Shown: positions 45,354-54,103 of the stretch, piece after piece | How the letters are laid out: each line of letters opens with the position of its first letter | Position numbering within the stretch: position 1 is the first letter of the stretch | Source of the DNA: Chryseobacterium sp. 52 | Lineage (GTDB): Bacteria; Bacteroidota; Bacteroidia; Flavobacteriales; Weeksellaceae | Reading direction: 5' to 3' | DNA: 64,000 nt | NCBI RefSeq assembly: GCF_002754245.1 | Contig: NZ_PEEX01000001.1 | Location: forward strand, 4,940,001 to 5,004,000 | Notes under the pieces: model-generated | Databases searched by the model: none | What the model saw: only the letters and a program-made list of their open reading frames with translations | What the model was told of the DNA's origin: nothing | Made by a program: the position numbers and the translations under genes

Positions 45354-46379
45354 ATGAAAAGATGGTACCTTTATCCTTTTTCCCTTGGTTATCATTTGGT
45401 AACGGGTATCCGAAACACAATGTATGATCTGGGAGTTTTTAAGTCTACAAAATTCAAGACTCCGATAATCAATGTTGGAAACCTTTCTGTGGGTGGAAGC
45501 GGAAAATCGCCTATGGTGATGTATCTTGCCCAATACCTGTCCAAACATTACAGGACCGGAGTACTTTCACGCGGTTATGGAAGGCTGAGCAAGGGTTACG
45601 AAGTAACGAATTATGAAAGCAATTATAAAATCGTTGGAGATGAAGCCATGCAGCTTTTTGAGCGCTTCAAAAACCGTTTTGTGATTGCTGTTTCAGAAGA
45701 AAGAGTTCCCGGCGCCAAAAAAGTGATTGACGATATGGATCTGGATGTCCTTGTTCTGGATGATGCTTTACAGCACAGAGCAATCAAAGCAGGGTTCAAT
45801 ATCCTGATGACAGACTTTAATGATCCTTATTTTAAAGATCATATTCTTCCTGCCGGAGATTTAAGAGAGTCCAGAAACGGTTCCAAAAGAGCAGACATTA
45901 TTATGGTCAGCAAATGTCCTGATGAGCTTACCGAAGAAACCAAACGTTATTATATTTCAAGGATAAGACCTTCATACAACCAAAAAGTATTTTTTTCATC
46001 CATTGGCTATGATGAAAATGTGTACGGAAAAGACAAAATGCTTCCGGACAACAACCTGAACTATTATGATATTCTGCTGATCACAGGAATTGCCAATCCG
46101 AAACCTCTTCTTGAGCATCTGGCAAAATTTTCACAGCGGGTTAAACATTTAAAATTCAGAGACCATCATAATTTCACGGATGATGACATCAAAAAAATCA
46201 CTGCAGAATATAAAAAATTAGGCGAGTACAAACTGATTCTGACCACAGAGAAGGATTATGTACGTCTGAAAACTTTTGATTATCTTAGAGAAATTGTTTA
46301 CTACTGGCCTATCAATGTCATTATTGATAAGAAAGAAGAATTCAACCAAATCATCTTAGATTATGTTAGAAAAAATTAA
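45354..46379 (+). CDS. lpxK: Tetraacyldisaccharide 4'-kinase
   Basis: LpxK phosphorylates the 4' position of the lipid A precursor. The protein has 341 residues with the P-loop VGNLSVGGSGKSPM, the following RGYGRLSKGYEVTNYES, and the acidic VLVLDDALQHRAIK that is the lipid A kinase hallmark. LPAGDLRESRNGSKRADIIMVSKCP follows. A -7-like TATTTTTG lies 8 nt before the ATG. The stop overlaps the next gene by 17 nt. The organism therefore makes classical lipid A. Confidence 0.95.
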   Translation: MKRWYLYPFSLGYHLVTGIRNTMYDLGVFKSTKFKTPIINVGNLSVGGSGKSPMVMYLAQYLSKHYRTGVLSRGYGRLSKGYEVTNYESNYKIVGDEAMQLFERFKNRFVIAVSEERVPGAKKVIDDMDLDVLVLDDALQHRAIKAGFNILMTDFNDPYFKDHILPAGDLRESRNGSKRADIIMVSKCPDELTEETKRYYISRIRPSYNQKVFFSSIGYDENVYGKDKMLPDNNLNYYDILLITGIANPKPLLEHLAKFSQRVKHLKFRDHHNFTDDDIKKITAEYKKLGEYKLILTTEKDYVRLKTFDYLREIVYYWPINVIIDKKEEFNQIILDYVRKN

Positions 46380-47178
46380 GCAGACTGCCGATTTCATCAA
46401 AAATATCATCCGGGAAACACCTGATTTCGCGATTGTTTTAGGATCTGGTTTAGGGAAACTGCAAAATGAAGTAGAAGCGATCCACACGTTAGAATATTCT
46501 GAAATTCCGAACTTCCCGCAAACTACAGTGGTAGGACACGGAGGAAAATTAATTTACGGAATCCTGGAAGGCAAAAAAGTTCTGATGATGAGCGGACGTT
46601 TTCATTATTATGAAGGCCATTCTATGGAAACAGTGACTTTTCCCATAAGGGTTTTTCATCTGTTAGGCATTAAGAATCTCATCCTTTCCAATGCTTGTGG
46701 TGGTGTAAATCCAGCCTACGACGTTGCAGATATCGTTATTTTAAAAGACCATATCAATATGATGCCTGAACATCCGCTTCGTGGCAAAAATATTGAATCG
46801 TTCGGGCCACGTTTTGTGGATATGAGCGAACCCTATAACAAGAAAATGATTGCAGTTGCTGAAAAGGCTGCAGCTGATCATCATATTAAAATTCATCAGG
46901 GAGTCTATGTGGCTCTGCAAGGCCCCACTTTCGAAACACCTGCAGAATACGGCATGATCAAAGCCATTGGTGGTGATATGGTAGGAATGAGTACCGTACC
47001 CGAAGTAATCGTTGCCAGACATATGGGTATGGATGCTTTCTGTATTTCCGTGATTACAGATCTTGGCGGACCGGATATTTCCTTTGCTGTTTCTCACGAA
47101 GAAGTTCTGAATGCAGCCAATAAAGCTATGCCGAATGTGATTACTGTGGTGAAAGGCTTAGTAAAAAACTATCAATAG
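46363..47178 (+). CDS. punA: Purine nucleoside phosphorylase (family 2)
   Basis: The protein has 271 residues and is trimeric-type PNP. The phosphate-binding FAIVLGSGLGKLQNEV, the RFHYYEGHSMETVTFPIRVFHLLGIKNLILSNACGGVN core, the substrate-pocket PTFETPAEYGMIKAIGGDMVGMSTVPEVIVA, and the late ITDLGG are all present. It splits inosine or guanosine with phosphate. The gene starts 17 nt inside lpxK, an overlap that suggests coupled translation although the pathways are unrelated. Confidence 0.93.
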   Translation: MLEKIKQTADFIKNIIRETPDFAIVLGSGLGKLQNEVEAIHTLEYSEIPNFPQTTVVGHGGKLIYGILEGKKVLMMSGRFHYYEGHSMETVTFPIRVFHLLGIKNLILSNACGGVNPAYDVADIVILKDHINMMPEHPLRGKNIESFGPRFVDMSEPYNKKMIAVAEKAAADHHIKIHQGVYVALQGPTFETPAEYGMIKAIGGDMVGMSTVPEVIVARHMGMDAFCISVITDLGGPDISFAVSHEEVLNAANKAMPNVITVVKGLVKNYQ

Positions 47179-47281
47179 TTATTGATAGAAATTTTCGATC
47201 TCATAAATTTTTCCTAATTCACAAGAAATCAATCTCAGATTGCGTTTCATTGTTTAGATTTGTATATATGAAACTGAAAGA

Positions 47282-47797
47282 ATGAAAAAGTTAGCATTAA
47301 TTTTTATGATCAGTATTTTTGGACTGGGCTATTCACAGCAGCAGCCGAAAGTGCTTAAAACCAATTTTTCCAAAGAAGCTTTGGTACAGAAACTTGAAGA
47401 TGAACAAGGGAAAAACATCACTATTCAGCAAATTCTTGATCAACATAAAGGAAAAGTTTTAGTCATTGATTTCTGGGCCGGATGGTGCAGAGACTGCTTA
47501 AAAGCGCTTCCCAAAGCTGAGGAACTTGAAAAAAATAATCCGAACGTAGATTTTGTATTCCTGTCACTTGAAAGATCGAAAGAAGGTTTTGACAAGAGTC
47601 TGGACAGATTCAATATGAAAGACAAGGATAATTACTGGTTCGCTTCAGGTTGGAAAAATGATTTCAATAATTATATCGATCTTAACTGGATTCCAAGATA
47701 TATGATTGTGGATCAGAAGTCTTCTATTGCAAAATATTATGCTATTTCCCCGGAAGATCCTGAGATTCAGGAAACGATAAATCATCTTTTACAATAA
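47282..47797 (+). CDS. Periplasmic thioredoxin-like protein (TlpA-type)
   Basis: The protein has 171 residues with a signal peptide (cleavage near residue 18, YSQQ). A thioredoxin-fold domain carries the redox motif in DFWAGWCRDCLKALPKAEEL (WCRDC) and the later LNWIPRYMIVDQKS with its cis-Pro. CRDC in place of CxxC variants like CPPC changes the redox potential but remains a functional pair. It is expected to reduce periplasmic disulfides. The stop codon shares its last base with the ATG of the acetyltransferase gene. Confidence 0.88.
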   Translation: MKKLALIFMISIFGLGYSQQQPKVLKTNFSKEALVQKLEDEQGKNITIQQILDQHKGKVLVIDFWAGWCRDCLKALPKAEELEKNNPNVDFVFLSLERSKEGFDKSLDRFNMKDKDNYWFASGWKNDFNNYIDLNWIPRYMIVDQKSSIAKYYAISPEDPEIQETINHLLQ

Positions 47798-48252
47798 TGA
47801 TCACAAGAGAAGCTACAGAACAGGACCTGAAAGTTCTTTTAGAATTCGAACAGGGAATTGTTGCTGCAGAAAGACCGTTCAACAGCACGCTTATCGATGG
47901 AGAGATTCATTATTATGATCTGCTTGCACTGATGCAGTCTGAAGATTGCTTGGTCCTTGTGACAGAAGAGAATAATGAGATTGTAGCCTCTGGTTATGCA
48001 AGAATCAAAAAAACGGAAAATAATTATTCTGATTTTGAGAGGTACGCTTATATGGGTTTCATGTATGTAAAACCTGAACACAGAGGAAAAGGAGTGAATA
48101 AGCTGCTCCTTGATGAACTGATAAACTGGGCAAAATCCAAAGATATTTCTGAGGTAAGACTGGATATTTACTCTGAGAACGAATCTGCTGCAAAGGCCTA
48201 TGAAAAAGCAGGATTTAGCTCATTAATCACTACAATGAGGAGGAAAATATAA
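47797..48252 (+). CDS. GNAT family N-acetyltransferase
   Basis: The protein has 151 residues. The acetyl-CoA motif reads YMGFMYVKPEHRGKGVNKLLLDELINWAKS, followed by VRLDIYSENESAAKAYEKAGF, the classic end of the GNAT fold. It opens with EATEQDLKVLLEFEQGI. The start overlaps the thioredoxin-like gene stop by one base, so the two are coupled; the substrate is unknown. Confidence 0.9.
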   Translation: MITREATEQDLKVLLEFEQGIVAAERPFNSTLIDGEIHYYDLLALMQSEDCLVLVTEENNEIVASGYARIKKTENNYSDFERYAYMGFMYVKPEHRGKGVNKLLLDELINWAKSKDISEVRLDIYSENESAAKAYEKAGFSSLITTMRRKI

Positions 48253-48263
48253 CAAGAACTCAA

Positions 48264-48290
48264 TTGAACATAAATGAATCCATATCTTTG
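48264..48290 (+). promoter_or_regulatory. Promoter of dinB
   Basis: TATCTTTG at 48283-48290 is an exact TANNTTTG with TTG at 48264-48266, a 16-nt spacer that is on the short side. It ends 4 nt before the ATG at 48295, so the transcript would be almost leaderless. Confidence 0.5.
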
Positions 48291-48294
48291 CGGT

Positions 48295-49392
48295 ATGGAT
48301 TCTTCTTTTCTCACCCGTAAAATTATTCATGTTGATATGGATGCATTTTATGCTTCTGTGGAACAGCATGATGATCCTTCACTCAAGGGGAAACCTGTTG
48401 CTGTAGGAGGTGAACACCGTGGTGTGGTTTCGGCGGCAAGTTATGAAGCAAGAAAATATGGCGTACGTTCTGCCATGCCCAGCAAAACCGCCAGAGAAAA
48501 GTGTCCCCATCTTATTTTTGTTCCCCCACGCTTTACCCGGTATAAAGAAATATCAAGACAGATCCGGGAAATTTTTCATGAATATACAGACCTGGTAGAA
48601 CCTCTGTCTCTGGATGAAGCGTATCTGGATGTCACCGAAAATAAGAAAGAAATAGAATCTGCCAACCAGATTGCAAAAGAAATCCGTCAGAAAATATTTG
48701 AACAGACGGGCCTGACAGCTTCTGCAGGAATTTCCGTGAACAAGTTTCTGGCGAAAGTAGCTTCTGATATTAATAAACCTAACGGACAAAAAACAATCCA
48801 TCCTGATAGAATTGAAGGTTTTCTTGAAGAACTCCCTGTTGAAAAATTTTACGGCGTAGGAAAGGTAACGGCTAACAAAATGTTTAGTTTAGGAATTTAT
48901 AAAGGAAAAGATTTAAAGAAAAAATCACTGGAAGACTTAATCAGGCTTTTTGGAAAATCAGGTGGGTATTATTACAATGTAGTGCGTGGTATTCATACTT
49001 CAGAAGTAAAACCGCACAGGATTCAGAAAAGCGTAGCCGTGGAAAGAACTTTCTTTGAAGATCTTTTTGACGATCAGGAGATCAACGAAAAACTGGAACA
49101 TCTGAGCCAGGAGCTTCACCAGCGGCTTCAAAAGAATAAAATTCTCGGAAGGTCTTTAACGCTAAAAATTAAATATAAAGATTTCTCTCTTTTTACAAGA
49201 AGTTTTACGAAGGAACAGTATTTCACTTCTCCTGAACAATACTTTAATATGGGGAAAAAACTTTGGGAGTTGAGACCTTTTGACAAACCTGTCCGGTTAT
49301 TAGGCCTCTCCCTCTCTCACCTCAACACGGAAGAGAAAAAACAGGTTTCCATTCAACTAAAAATCCCGTTCGAAGAGTTTGAAAATCTATAG
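48295..49392 (+). CDS. dinB: DNA polymerase IV
   Basis: This Y-family translesion polymerase has 365 residues from the ATG at 48295. A start at 48274 would put seven residues (MNPYLCG) inside the promoter. Motifs: HVDMDAFYASVEQHDDP (catalytic Asp), AASYEARKYGVRSAMPS, LSLDEAYLDVT (catalytic Asp-Glu), TGLTASAGISVNKFLAKVASDINKPNGQ, and a complete little-finger domain. It copies damaged DNA with low fidelity. It is probably not SOS-controlled here, as no LexA-type box is visible in the short upstream region. Confidence 0.95.
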   Translation: MDSSFLTRKIIHVDMDAFYASVEQHDDPSLKGKPVAVGGEHRGVVSAASYEARKYGVRSAMPSKTAREKCPHLIFVPPRFTRYKEISRQIREIFHEYTDLVEPLSLDEAYLDVTENKKEIESANQIAKEIRQKIFEQTGLTASAGISVNKFLAKVASDINKPNGQKTIHPDRIEGFLEELPVEKFYGVGKVTANKMFSLGIYKGKDLKKKSLEDLIRLFGKSGGYYYNVVRGIHTSEVKPHRIQKSVAVERTFFEDLFDDQEINEKLEHLSQELHQRLQKNKILGRSLTLKIKYKDFSLFTRSFTKEQYFTSPEQYFNMGKKLWELRPFDKPVRLLGLSLSHLNTEEKKQVSIQLKIPFEEFENL

Positions 49393-49437
49393 GTTAAAAT
49401 TTTTCACTATCTTGTAGAGACAACCAAACCAACCTCT

Positions 49438-50910
49438 ATGAACCCAACCATGATTCAATTTTTCCACTGGTATTCTGAAGGAAACGGAAAATTGTGGAAA
49501 GAAGCCGAAAAACAAGCCCAATATTTAACAAAATTAGGAATCACTTCGGTTTGGTTTCCGCCTGCTTATAAAGGGGCAAACGGAGGATATTCGGTAGGAT
49601 ATGATGCCTATGACCTGTATGATCTCGGAGAATTTGACCAGAAAGAGAGTCTTCCTACCAAATATGGCACCAGGAATGATTACACAAAAGCTATTAAAGC
49701 CTTAAAAAAACAGAATATACAAGTGATTGTAGATATTGTGCTGGGGCATAAAGCGGGCGGTGATGAACTGGAAAAGTTTAAAGCAGCCAAAGTAGATGAA
49801 AACAACAGGGAAAAGGTTATTTCCGATGTCATTGAGATAGAATCCTATACAAAATTTACATTTCCCGGAAGAGGAAAAAAGCATTCTGATTTTGAATGGA
49901 ACTTCACCTGTTTCAGCGGAGTGGATTATGCGGAAGGTATGGATTCCCACATTTTTAAGATACAGTCTGAATACGGAAACGACTGGGAAGAAATGATTGA
50001 CGATGAGAAGGGAAATTACGATTATCTGATGTACAATGACATCGAGCACCGCAATCCTTTTGTCCGTGAAGAGCTCAACAACTGGGCCGAATGGTATTTT
50101 AACCTGACGGATTTTGACGGTGTAAGACTGGATGCTTTAAAACATATTTCTTTTGATTTTTATAAGGAATGGCTGACTATGCTTCGTTCCAATTCGGGAA
50201 AAAACATTTTCGCAGTCGGTGAATACTGGGCTCCCGGACATCTGTCTCTTCTGCAGAAATATATTGAAGTAACGGAAGGATGCATGAGTCTTTTTGACAG
50301 CTCACTGCAGAATAATTTCCATACGGCTTCCCATGAAGGCAGTTCCTATGATTTACGAAGAATTTTTGATGAAACCCTTACTCAGGCAGATCCGCTGCAT
50401 TCTGTGAGTCTTGTGGATAATCATGATACGCAGCCTCTTCAGGATCTTGAAGCTCCGGTAGAATCATGGTTCAAACCTTTAGCATATGCGCTGATCCTTC
50501 TCCGTGAAAATGGCTATCCGTGTGTGTTTTATCCTGATCTTTATGGTGCGCATTATACCGACAAAGGCGGAGACGGTAATGATCAGGAAATCTTCCTGGA
50601 GAAAGTTGACGGTATAGAAAAACTTCTTCAGGCGAGAAAAGATCATGCGTACGGAATACAGAGAGATTATTTTGAAGATGCCAACTGCCTAGGCTGGACG
50701 CGTGAAGGAGATGCTGAACATTCTGGATGTGCCGTGGTTCTAAGTAATAAAGAGGCGTACAGTAAACCTATGGAAATGGGACAGAATTATATCGGTCAAA
50801 ATTTCTATGACTTACTTGGAAGATTTGAAGAAAAAGTAATTATTGATGAAAAAGGATGGGGAAATTTCCCTGTTCCGGCAGGAAATGTAAGCGTCTGGAT
50901 TCCGGAATAA
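49438..50910 (+). CDS. Cytoplasmic alpha-amylase (GH13, AmyA-like)
   Basis: The protein has 490 residues with no signal peptide. The four GH13 regions are visible: QVIVDIVLGHKAGGDE, FDGVRLDALKHI with nucleophile D232, FAVGEYWAPGH with acid/base E262, and SLVDNHDTQPLQ with D330. It opens with MIQFFHWYSEGNGKLWKE, as in the cytoplasmic GH13 subfamily 5 enzymes. It should hydrolyse internal alpha-1,4 links of maltodextrins or glycogen. It is transcribed alone, 45 nt after dinB, and ended by the 50931 terminator. Confidence 0.93.
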   Translation: MNPTMIQFFHWYSEGNGKLWKEAEKQAQYLTKLGITSVWFPPAYKGANGGYSVGYDAYDLYDLGEFDQKESLPTKYGTRNDYTKAIKALKKQNIQVIVDIVLGHKAGGDELEKFKAAKVDENNREKVISDVIEIESYTKFTFPGRGKKHSDFEWNFTCFSGVDYAEGMDSHIFKIQSEYGNDWEEMIDDEKGNYDYLMYNDIEHRNPFVREELNNWAEWYFNLTDFDGVRLDALKHISFDFYKEWLTMLRSNSGKNIFAVGEYWAPGHLSLLQKYIEVTEGCMSLFDSSLQNNFHTASHEGSSYDLRRIFDETLTQADPLHSVSLVDNHDTQPLQDLEAPVESWFKPLAYALILLRENGYPCVFYPDLYGAHYTDKGGDGNDQEIFLEKVDGIEKLLQARKDHAYGIQRDYFEDANCLGWTREGDAEHSGCAVVLSNKEAYSKPMEMGQNYIGQNFYDLLGRFEEKVIIDEKGWGNFPVPAGNVSVWIPE

Positions 50911-50930
50911 GGCGGAAGATAAGAATAAAA

Positions 50931-50976
50931 AAAACATACATGGCCAAACAGTTATTCTGATGATCATGTATGTTTT
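50931..50976. terminator. Bidirectional terminator between amylase and the minus-strand peptide gene
   Basis: AAAACATACATG pairs with CATGTATGTTTT as a perfect 12-bp stem with a 22-nt loop. A-runs lie on the left and T-rich sequence on the right, so both converging genes can use it. Confidence 0.7.
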
Positions 50977-51010
50977 AAAATCGTTTTAAGGCTCTATTAA
51001 TGGGTTTGCC

Positions 51011-51178
51011 TTAGCAGTTTATGTAGCGGCAATTTTCTATATTAATGGCCCATTCGCAGCAATATCCATCTTCGTTGGAAGTACAGCATACTCTATCCCG
51101 GATAGGTCCTGCTCCTTTTAAATTCTTAAGTTCCTGGCGATCTAATTTTCGTCCGTTTTGAAAAAGTTTCGTTTTCAT
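51011..51178 (-). CDS. Cys-rich bacteriocin-like small peptide
   Basis: The gene encodes 55 residues, read from the ATG at 51178. The N-terminal half is leader-like (LDRQELKNLKGAG, similar to double-glycine-type leaders used by peptide exporters). The second half has six cysteines (positions 31, 32, 40, 41, 50 and 55), two of them in CC pairs, giving a possible disulfide core or thioether scaffold. Small proteins with this leader and CC pairs are recurrent in Chryseobacterium and often annotated as bacteriocin-like. No exporter or maturation gene is adjacent. It lies 149 nt downstream of an AraC regulator on the same strand. A TATATTTA-type -7 candidate lies upstream. The frame being coding is supported by the leader pattern and a terminator at its end; activity is unknown. 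Confidence 0.7.
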   Translation of the reverse strand: MKTKLFQNGRKLDRQELKNLKGAGPIRDRVCCTSNEDGYCCEWAINIENCRYINC

Positions 51179-51326
51179 AGTTAATATGTTTTAAGGTTTG
51201 GTTAGTTAAATATAAATAAAAAATTGAAATTATTATTCAACAATCCCCACCAAAAACCTAATTCAATCTATTAAAACCAATATTATTTTTTGAAATAAGA
51301 AAACTTTTGCCTTTATTTTTCAGCTA

Positions 51327-52229
51327 TCAGTTTAAGGTTTTATATTCACTTGGAGAAATCCCAACTTTAGCTTTAAATAGTCTTGTAAAATGCTGTGGAT
51401 ATTTAAATCCCAGATCGTAAGAGATCTCACTGATGGATTTTGATGGATTTAAGATTTGTTCTTTGGCAGCATCAATGAGTTTGTTATGAATAAATTCCTG
51501 AGCGGAAACGCCCAATTCCTTTTTGATCAGATCTCCAAAGTAATTGGCGGAAAGATTAAGCTTTTCTGCAAAATAGTTGACCATCGGGAATCCTATATTT
51601 TTAGGGTTATCAGATTTAAAATAATCATCCACCAGGTTTTCAAATTTCCCAATTACCCCCTGATTGATATGATCTCTTGTCATAAACTGGCGGTCGTAGA
51701 AACGCATGCAGTAGTTCAAAAACAATTCAATATTGTTAACAATCAATGATTTGCTGTGTTTATCGATAGACTGTTCGAGTTCAAGTTTTATATTTTTAAA
51801 ACATTCCAAAATGATCTCTCTTTCTTTTTCTGAAAGATGTAAAGCTTCATGAACGTCATAGGAAAAGAAACTGTAATCATTGATGTTCTTGCCGAGATTG
51901 GTTCCTTTGATCAGATCGGGGTGAAACAGTAATGCATACCCACCCGGCTGTATAGGATTTCCGTCGTTCGTGACTCCGCTTACCTGTCCGGGAGCAATAA
52001 AGACCAGTGTTCCTTCCTGATAGTCATAGCTATGCTTACCGTAATGCATATCGCCACAGATCACATCTTTCAGAAAAACGGTATAGAAAGTATATGTTCT
52101 TTTGTACTGACAAATGGGATCGGATTTTGCAAAATCTACCACACTCACCAACGGATGAAGCGTTTCATTATTCACCATTTTATTGTAATCCGAAACACAG
52201 CTCACTTTCTCAACTTCCTGATCTTCCAT
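51327..52229 (-). CDS. AraC family transcriptional regulator
   Basis: The protein has 300 residues. An N-terminal cupin-like domain (SYDYQEGTLVFIAPGQVSGVTND, GGYALLFHPDLIKG) is followed by an AraC DNA-binding domain, with VNYFAEKLNLSANYFGDLIKKELGVSAQEFIHNKL and ISEISYDLGFKYPQHFTRLFKAKVG. It faces the cupin and alcohol dehydrogenase genes across a 132-nt divergent interval, the standard place for an AraC target. The peptide gene at 51011 is downstream on the same strand. Confidence 0.93.
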   Translation of the reverse strand: MEDQEVEKVSCVSDYNKMVNNETLHPLVSVVDFAKSDPICQYKRTYTFYTVFLKDVICGDMHYGKHSYDYQEGTLVFIAPGQVSGVTNDGNPIQPGGYALLFHPDLIKGTNLGKNINDYSFFSYDVHEALHLSEKEREIILECFKNIKLELEQSIDKHSKSLIVNNIELFLNYCMRFYDRQFMTRDHINQGVIGKFENLVDDYFKSDNPKNIGFPMVNYFAEKLNLSANYFGDLIKKELGVSAQEFIHNKLIDAAKEQILNPSKSISEISYDLGFKYPQHFTRLFKAKVGISPSEYKTLN

Positions 52230-52361
52230 TGACTATCTTTTTTAAACTTATTCAAAATTACCACTTTCTTACTTAGTTTGTATAGGGTCTGTAAAATTGG
52301 TAGGTATTTCGGTAATCTGTATAAGCTGTGTTTATCTAAAAGTTTCGACTTTTGTACCGTT

Positions 52362-52766
52362 ATGGAAACATTTAATACAAAGATTTTTCCAAAAGGAGAA
52401 AAAGCTCCTGAAGCCTATTTTTCCGGAGGAACAGCCTGGGTACAAATTTTAAAACCCAACGAAGATGAACTGAACTGCCAGATCGGAAATGTTACTTTTG
52501 AACCCGGATGCAGAAATAACTGGCATTCCCACAGTGGTGGCCAGATTTTAATTGTAACTTCAGGAACGGGATTTTATCAGGAAAAAGGAAAGCCTGCCCA
52601 AGTTTTACATGCCGGAGATGTAGTCAACATTCTTCCTGATATCATTCATTGGCATGGAGCGGGCCCGGAAAGCGAATTTACCCATATCGCGATTAATCCC
52701 AATACGCAGAAGGGTATTGTGGAATGGCTGGATCCGGTAAGCGATGAGGAATACAACAATTTATAA
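52362..52766 (+). CDS. Cupin domain protein
   Basis: The protein has 134 residues from the ATG at 52362; the longer frame to 52278 has basic, poorly coding residues before METFNTKIF. A single small beta-barrel carries the metal-site histidines WHSHSGGQ near residue 54 and IIHWHG near residue 101, with GTGFYQEKG between them. This resembles the carboxymuconolactone-decarboxylase-associated cupins. It is the first gene of the plus-strand pair with alcohol dehydrogenase (31 nt apart) opposite an AraC regulator, suggesting a small inducible detoxification unit. Confidence 0.88.
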   Translation: METFNTKIFPKGEKAPEAYFSGGTAWVQILKPNEDELNCQIGNVTFEPGCRNNWHSHSGGQILIVTSGTGFYQEKGKPAQVLHAGDVVNILPDIIHWHGAGPESEFTHIAINPNTQKGIVEWLDPVSDEEYNNL

Positions 52767-52797
52767 CTGAACTTATTAACTTAAATCAAATAAACCA

Positions 52798-53853
52798 ATG
52801 AGCACAATCACAGTAAAAGCCTACGGGGCAGAGTCTACGACGGCGGATCTGAAAGAAATGAATATTGAAAGAAGAGCAACCACACCTAAAGATGTAGAAA
52901 TTGAAATTCTATACTGCGGAGTATGTCACTCTGATCTTCATACGGCAAGAAACGACTGGGGCGGATCTTTATATCCTGTAGTTCCCGGACATGAAATTGT
53001 CGGCAGAATTACGAATGTAGGAAGCGAAGTTTCTAAATTTAAAGTAGGTGATCTTGCTGCGGTAGGATGTATGGTGGATTCATGCGGACACTGCGACAGC
53101 TGTAAGGAGGATCTTGAGCAATATTGCTTAAACGGATTTACAGGAACTTACAACGGAAAGGACAAACATCTGGGAGGTCATACTTTTGGAGGATACTCTC
53201 AGAAAGTAGTTGTTGATGAACATTTTGTTTTAAGTGTACCTGAAAATTTAGATCTTGCAGCAGTAGCCCCGCTTCTTTGTGCGGGTATTACCACGTGGTC
53301 TCCATTAAGACACTGGAAAGTGGGACCTCATTCTAAAGTTGCCGTTGTGGGACTGGGCGGATTGGGACACATGGCCATTAAATTAGCAAAAGGATTAGGA
53401 GCGGAAGTGACTTTATTCTCAAGAACTCCCGGGAAAACAGATGATGCCAAACAGTTGGGAGCTGATCATGTCGTTATTTCTACTGATGACTCGCAAATGG
53501 ATACTGTAAAAGGAAAATTTGACCTGATTATTGATACGGTTCCTTATGAGCATGATATCAATCCTTATATGCAGACGCTTACCCTAAACGGAACTTTGGT
53601 TCTTGTAGGATTTGTAGGTGAATTCCAGGAAACTGAAGTCAGCACAAGACCTATGATTTTCCAACGCCGTTCTGTTGCAGGTTCATTAATTGGGGGTATT
53701 GCTGAAACACAGGAGTTATTGGATTTCTGCGGAAAGCATAATATTGTTTCAGATATTGAGCTGATCAGGATGCAGGATATCAACCAAGCGTATGAAAGAA
53801 TGATCAAGAGCGATGTGAAATACCGTTTTGTTATTGATATGCAATCTTTGTAA
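52798..53853 (+). CDS. Zinc-dependent alcohol dehydrogenase (YahK/cinnamyl-type)
   Basis: The protein has 351 residues. The catalytic zinc ligands are C40 and H62 (GHE), with C43-H44 nearby in CGVCHSDLH; the structural zinc is bound by a four-Cys loop (SCGHCDSCKEDLEQYC). The NAD(P) Rossmann motif is VAVVGLGGLGHMAIKLAKGLG. It reduces aldehydes with NADPH in relatives such as E. coli YahK. It forms a pair with the cupin gene under a divergent AraC regulator, and a terminator follows 22 nt later. Confidence 0.93.
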   Translation: MSTITVKAYGAESTTADLKEMNIERRATTPKDVEIEILYCGVCHSDLHTARNDWGGSLYPVVPGHEIVGRITNVGSEVSKFKVGDLAAVGCMVDSCGHCDSCKEDLEQYCLNGFTGTYNGKDKHLGGHTFGGYSQKVVVDEHFVLSVPENLDLAAVAPLLCAGITTWSPLRHWKVGPHSKVAVVGLGGLGHMAIKLAKGLGAEVTLFSRTPGKTDDAKQLGADHVVISTDDSQMDTVKGKFDLIIDTVPYEHDINPYMQTLTLNGTLVLVGFVGEFQETEVSTRPMIFQRRSVAGSLIGGIAETQELLDFCGKHNIVSDIELIRMQDINQAYERMIKSDVKYRFVIDMQSL

Positions 53854-53874
53854 TTACTGCGTATATTTTAACAT

Positions 53875-53903
53875 AAAGGCTGCCTGCAGAGGCAGTCTTT
53901 TTT
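53875..53903 (+). terminator. Rho-independent terminator after the alcohol dehydrogenase
   Basis: AAAGGCTGCCT pairs with AGGCAGTCTTT (one G-U pair) around GCAG, followed by TTTTT. It separates the pair from the HxlR region. Confidence 0.8.
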
Positions 53904-53966
53904 ATTTTAATCGGCTGTCTGATCCTAACATAGCTTTACACGTAAAAAAGTAATGCTATTTTTAGG

Positions 53967-54030
53967 TTTTGGCTAAAGCCGATGTGAATTGGTTCTCAGG
54001 TTTAAACGGGCTAAAGCCCGTCCCTATTGA
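53967..54030. repeat. GGCTAAAGCC/GGGCTAAAGCCC repeat element
   Basis: Two related palindromic units stand side by side: GGCTAAAGCC at 53971-53980 and ACGGGCTAAAGCCCGT at 54006-54021, each foldable as a hairpin with an AA loop. The sequence between them is GATGTGAATTGGTTCTCAGG. The pattern is that of an interspersed intergenic repeat in flavobacterial genomes. No coding function is visible. Confidence 0.65.
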
Positions 54031-54103
54031 ACATATTAATACGATGCAATCTTGATGTAATCAATCATCAATACATTTTACGTTCTACATTTTACAAAAA
54101 AAA

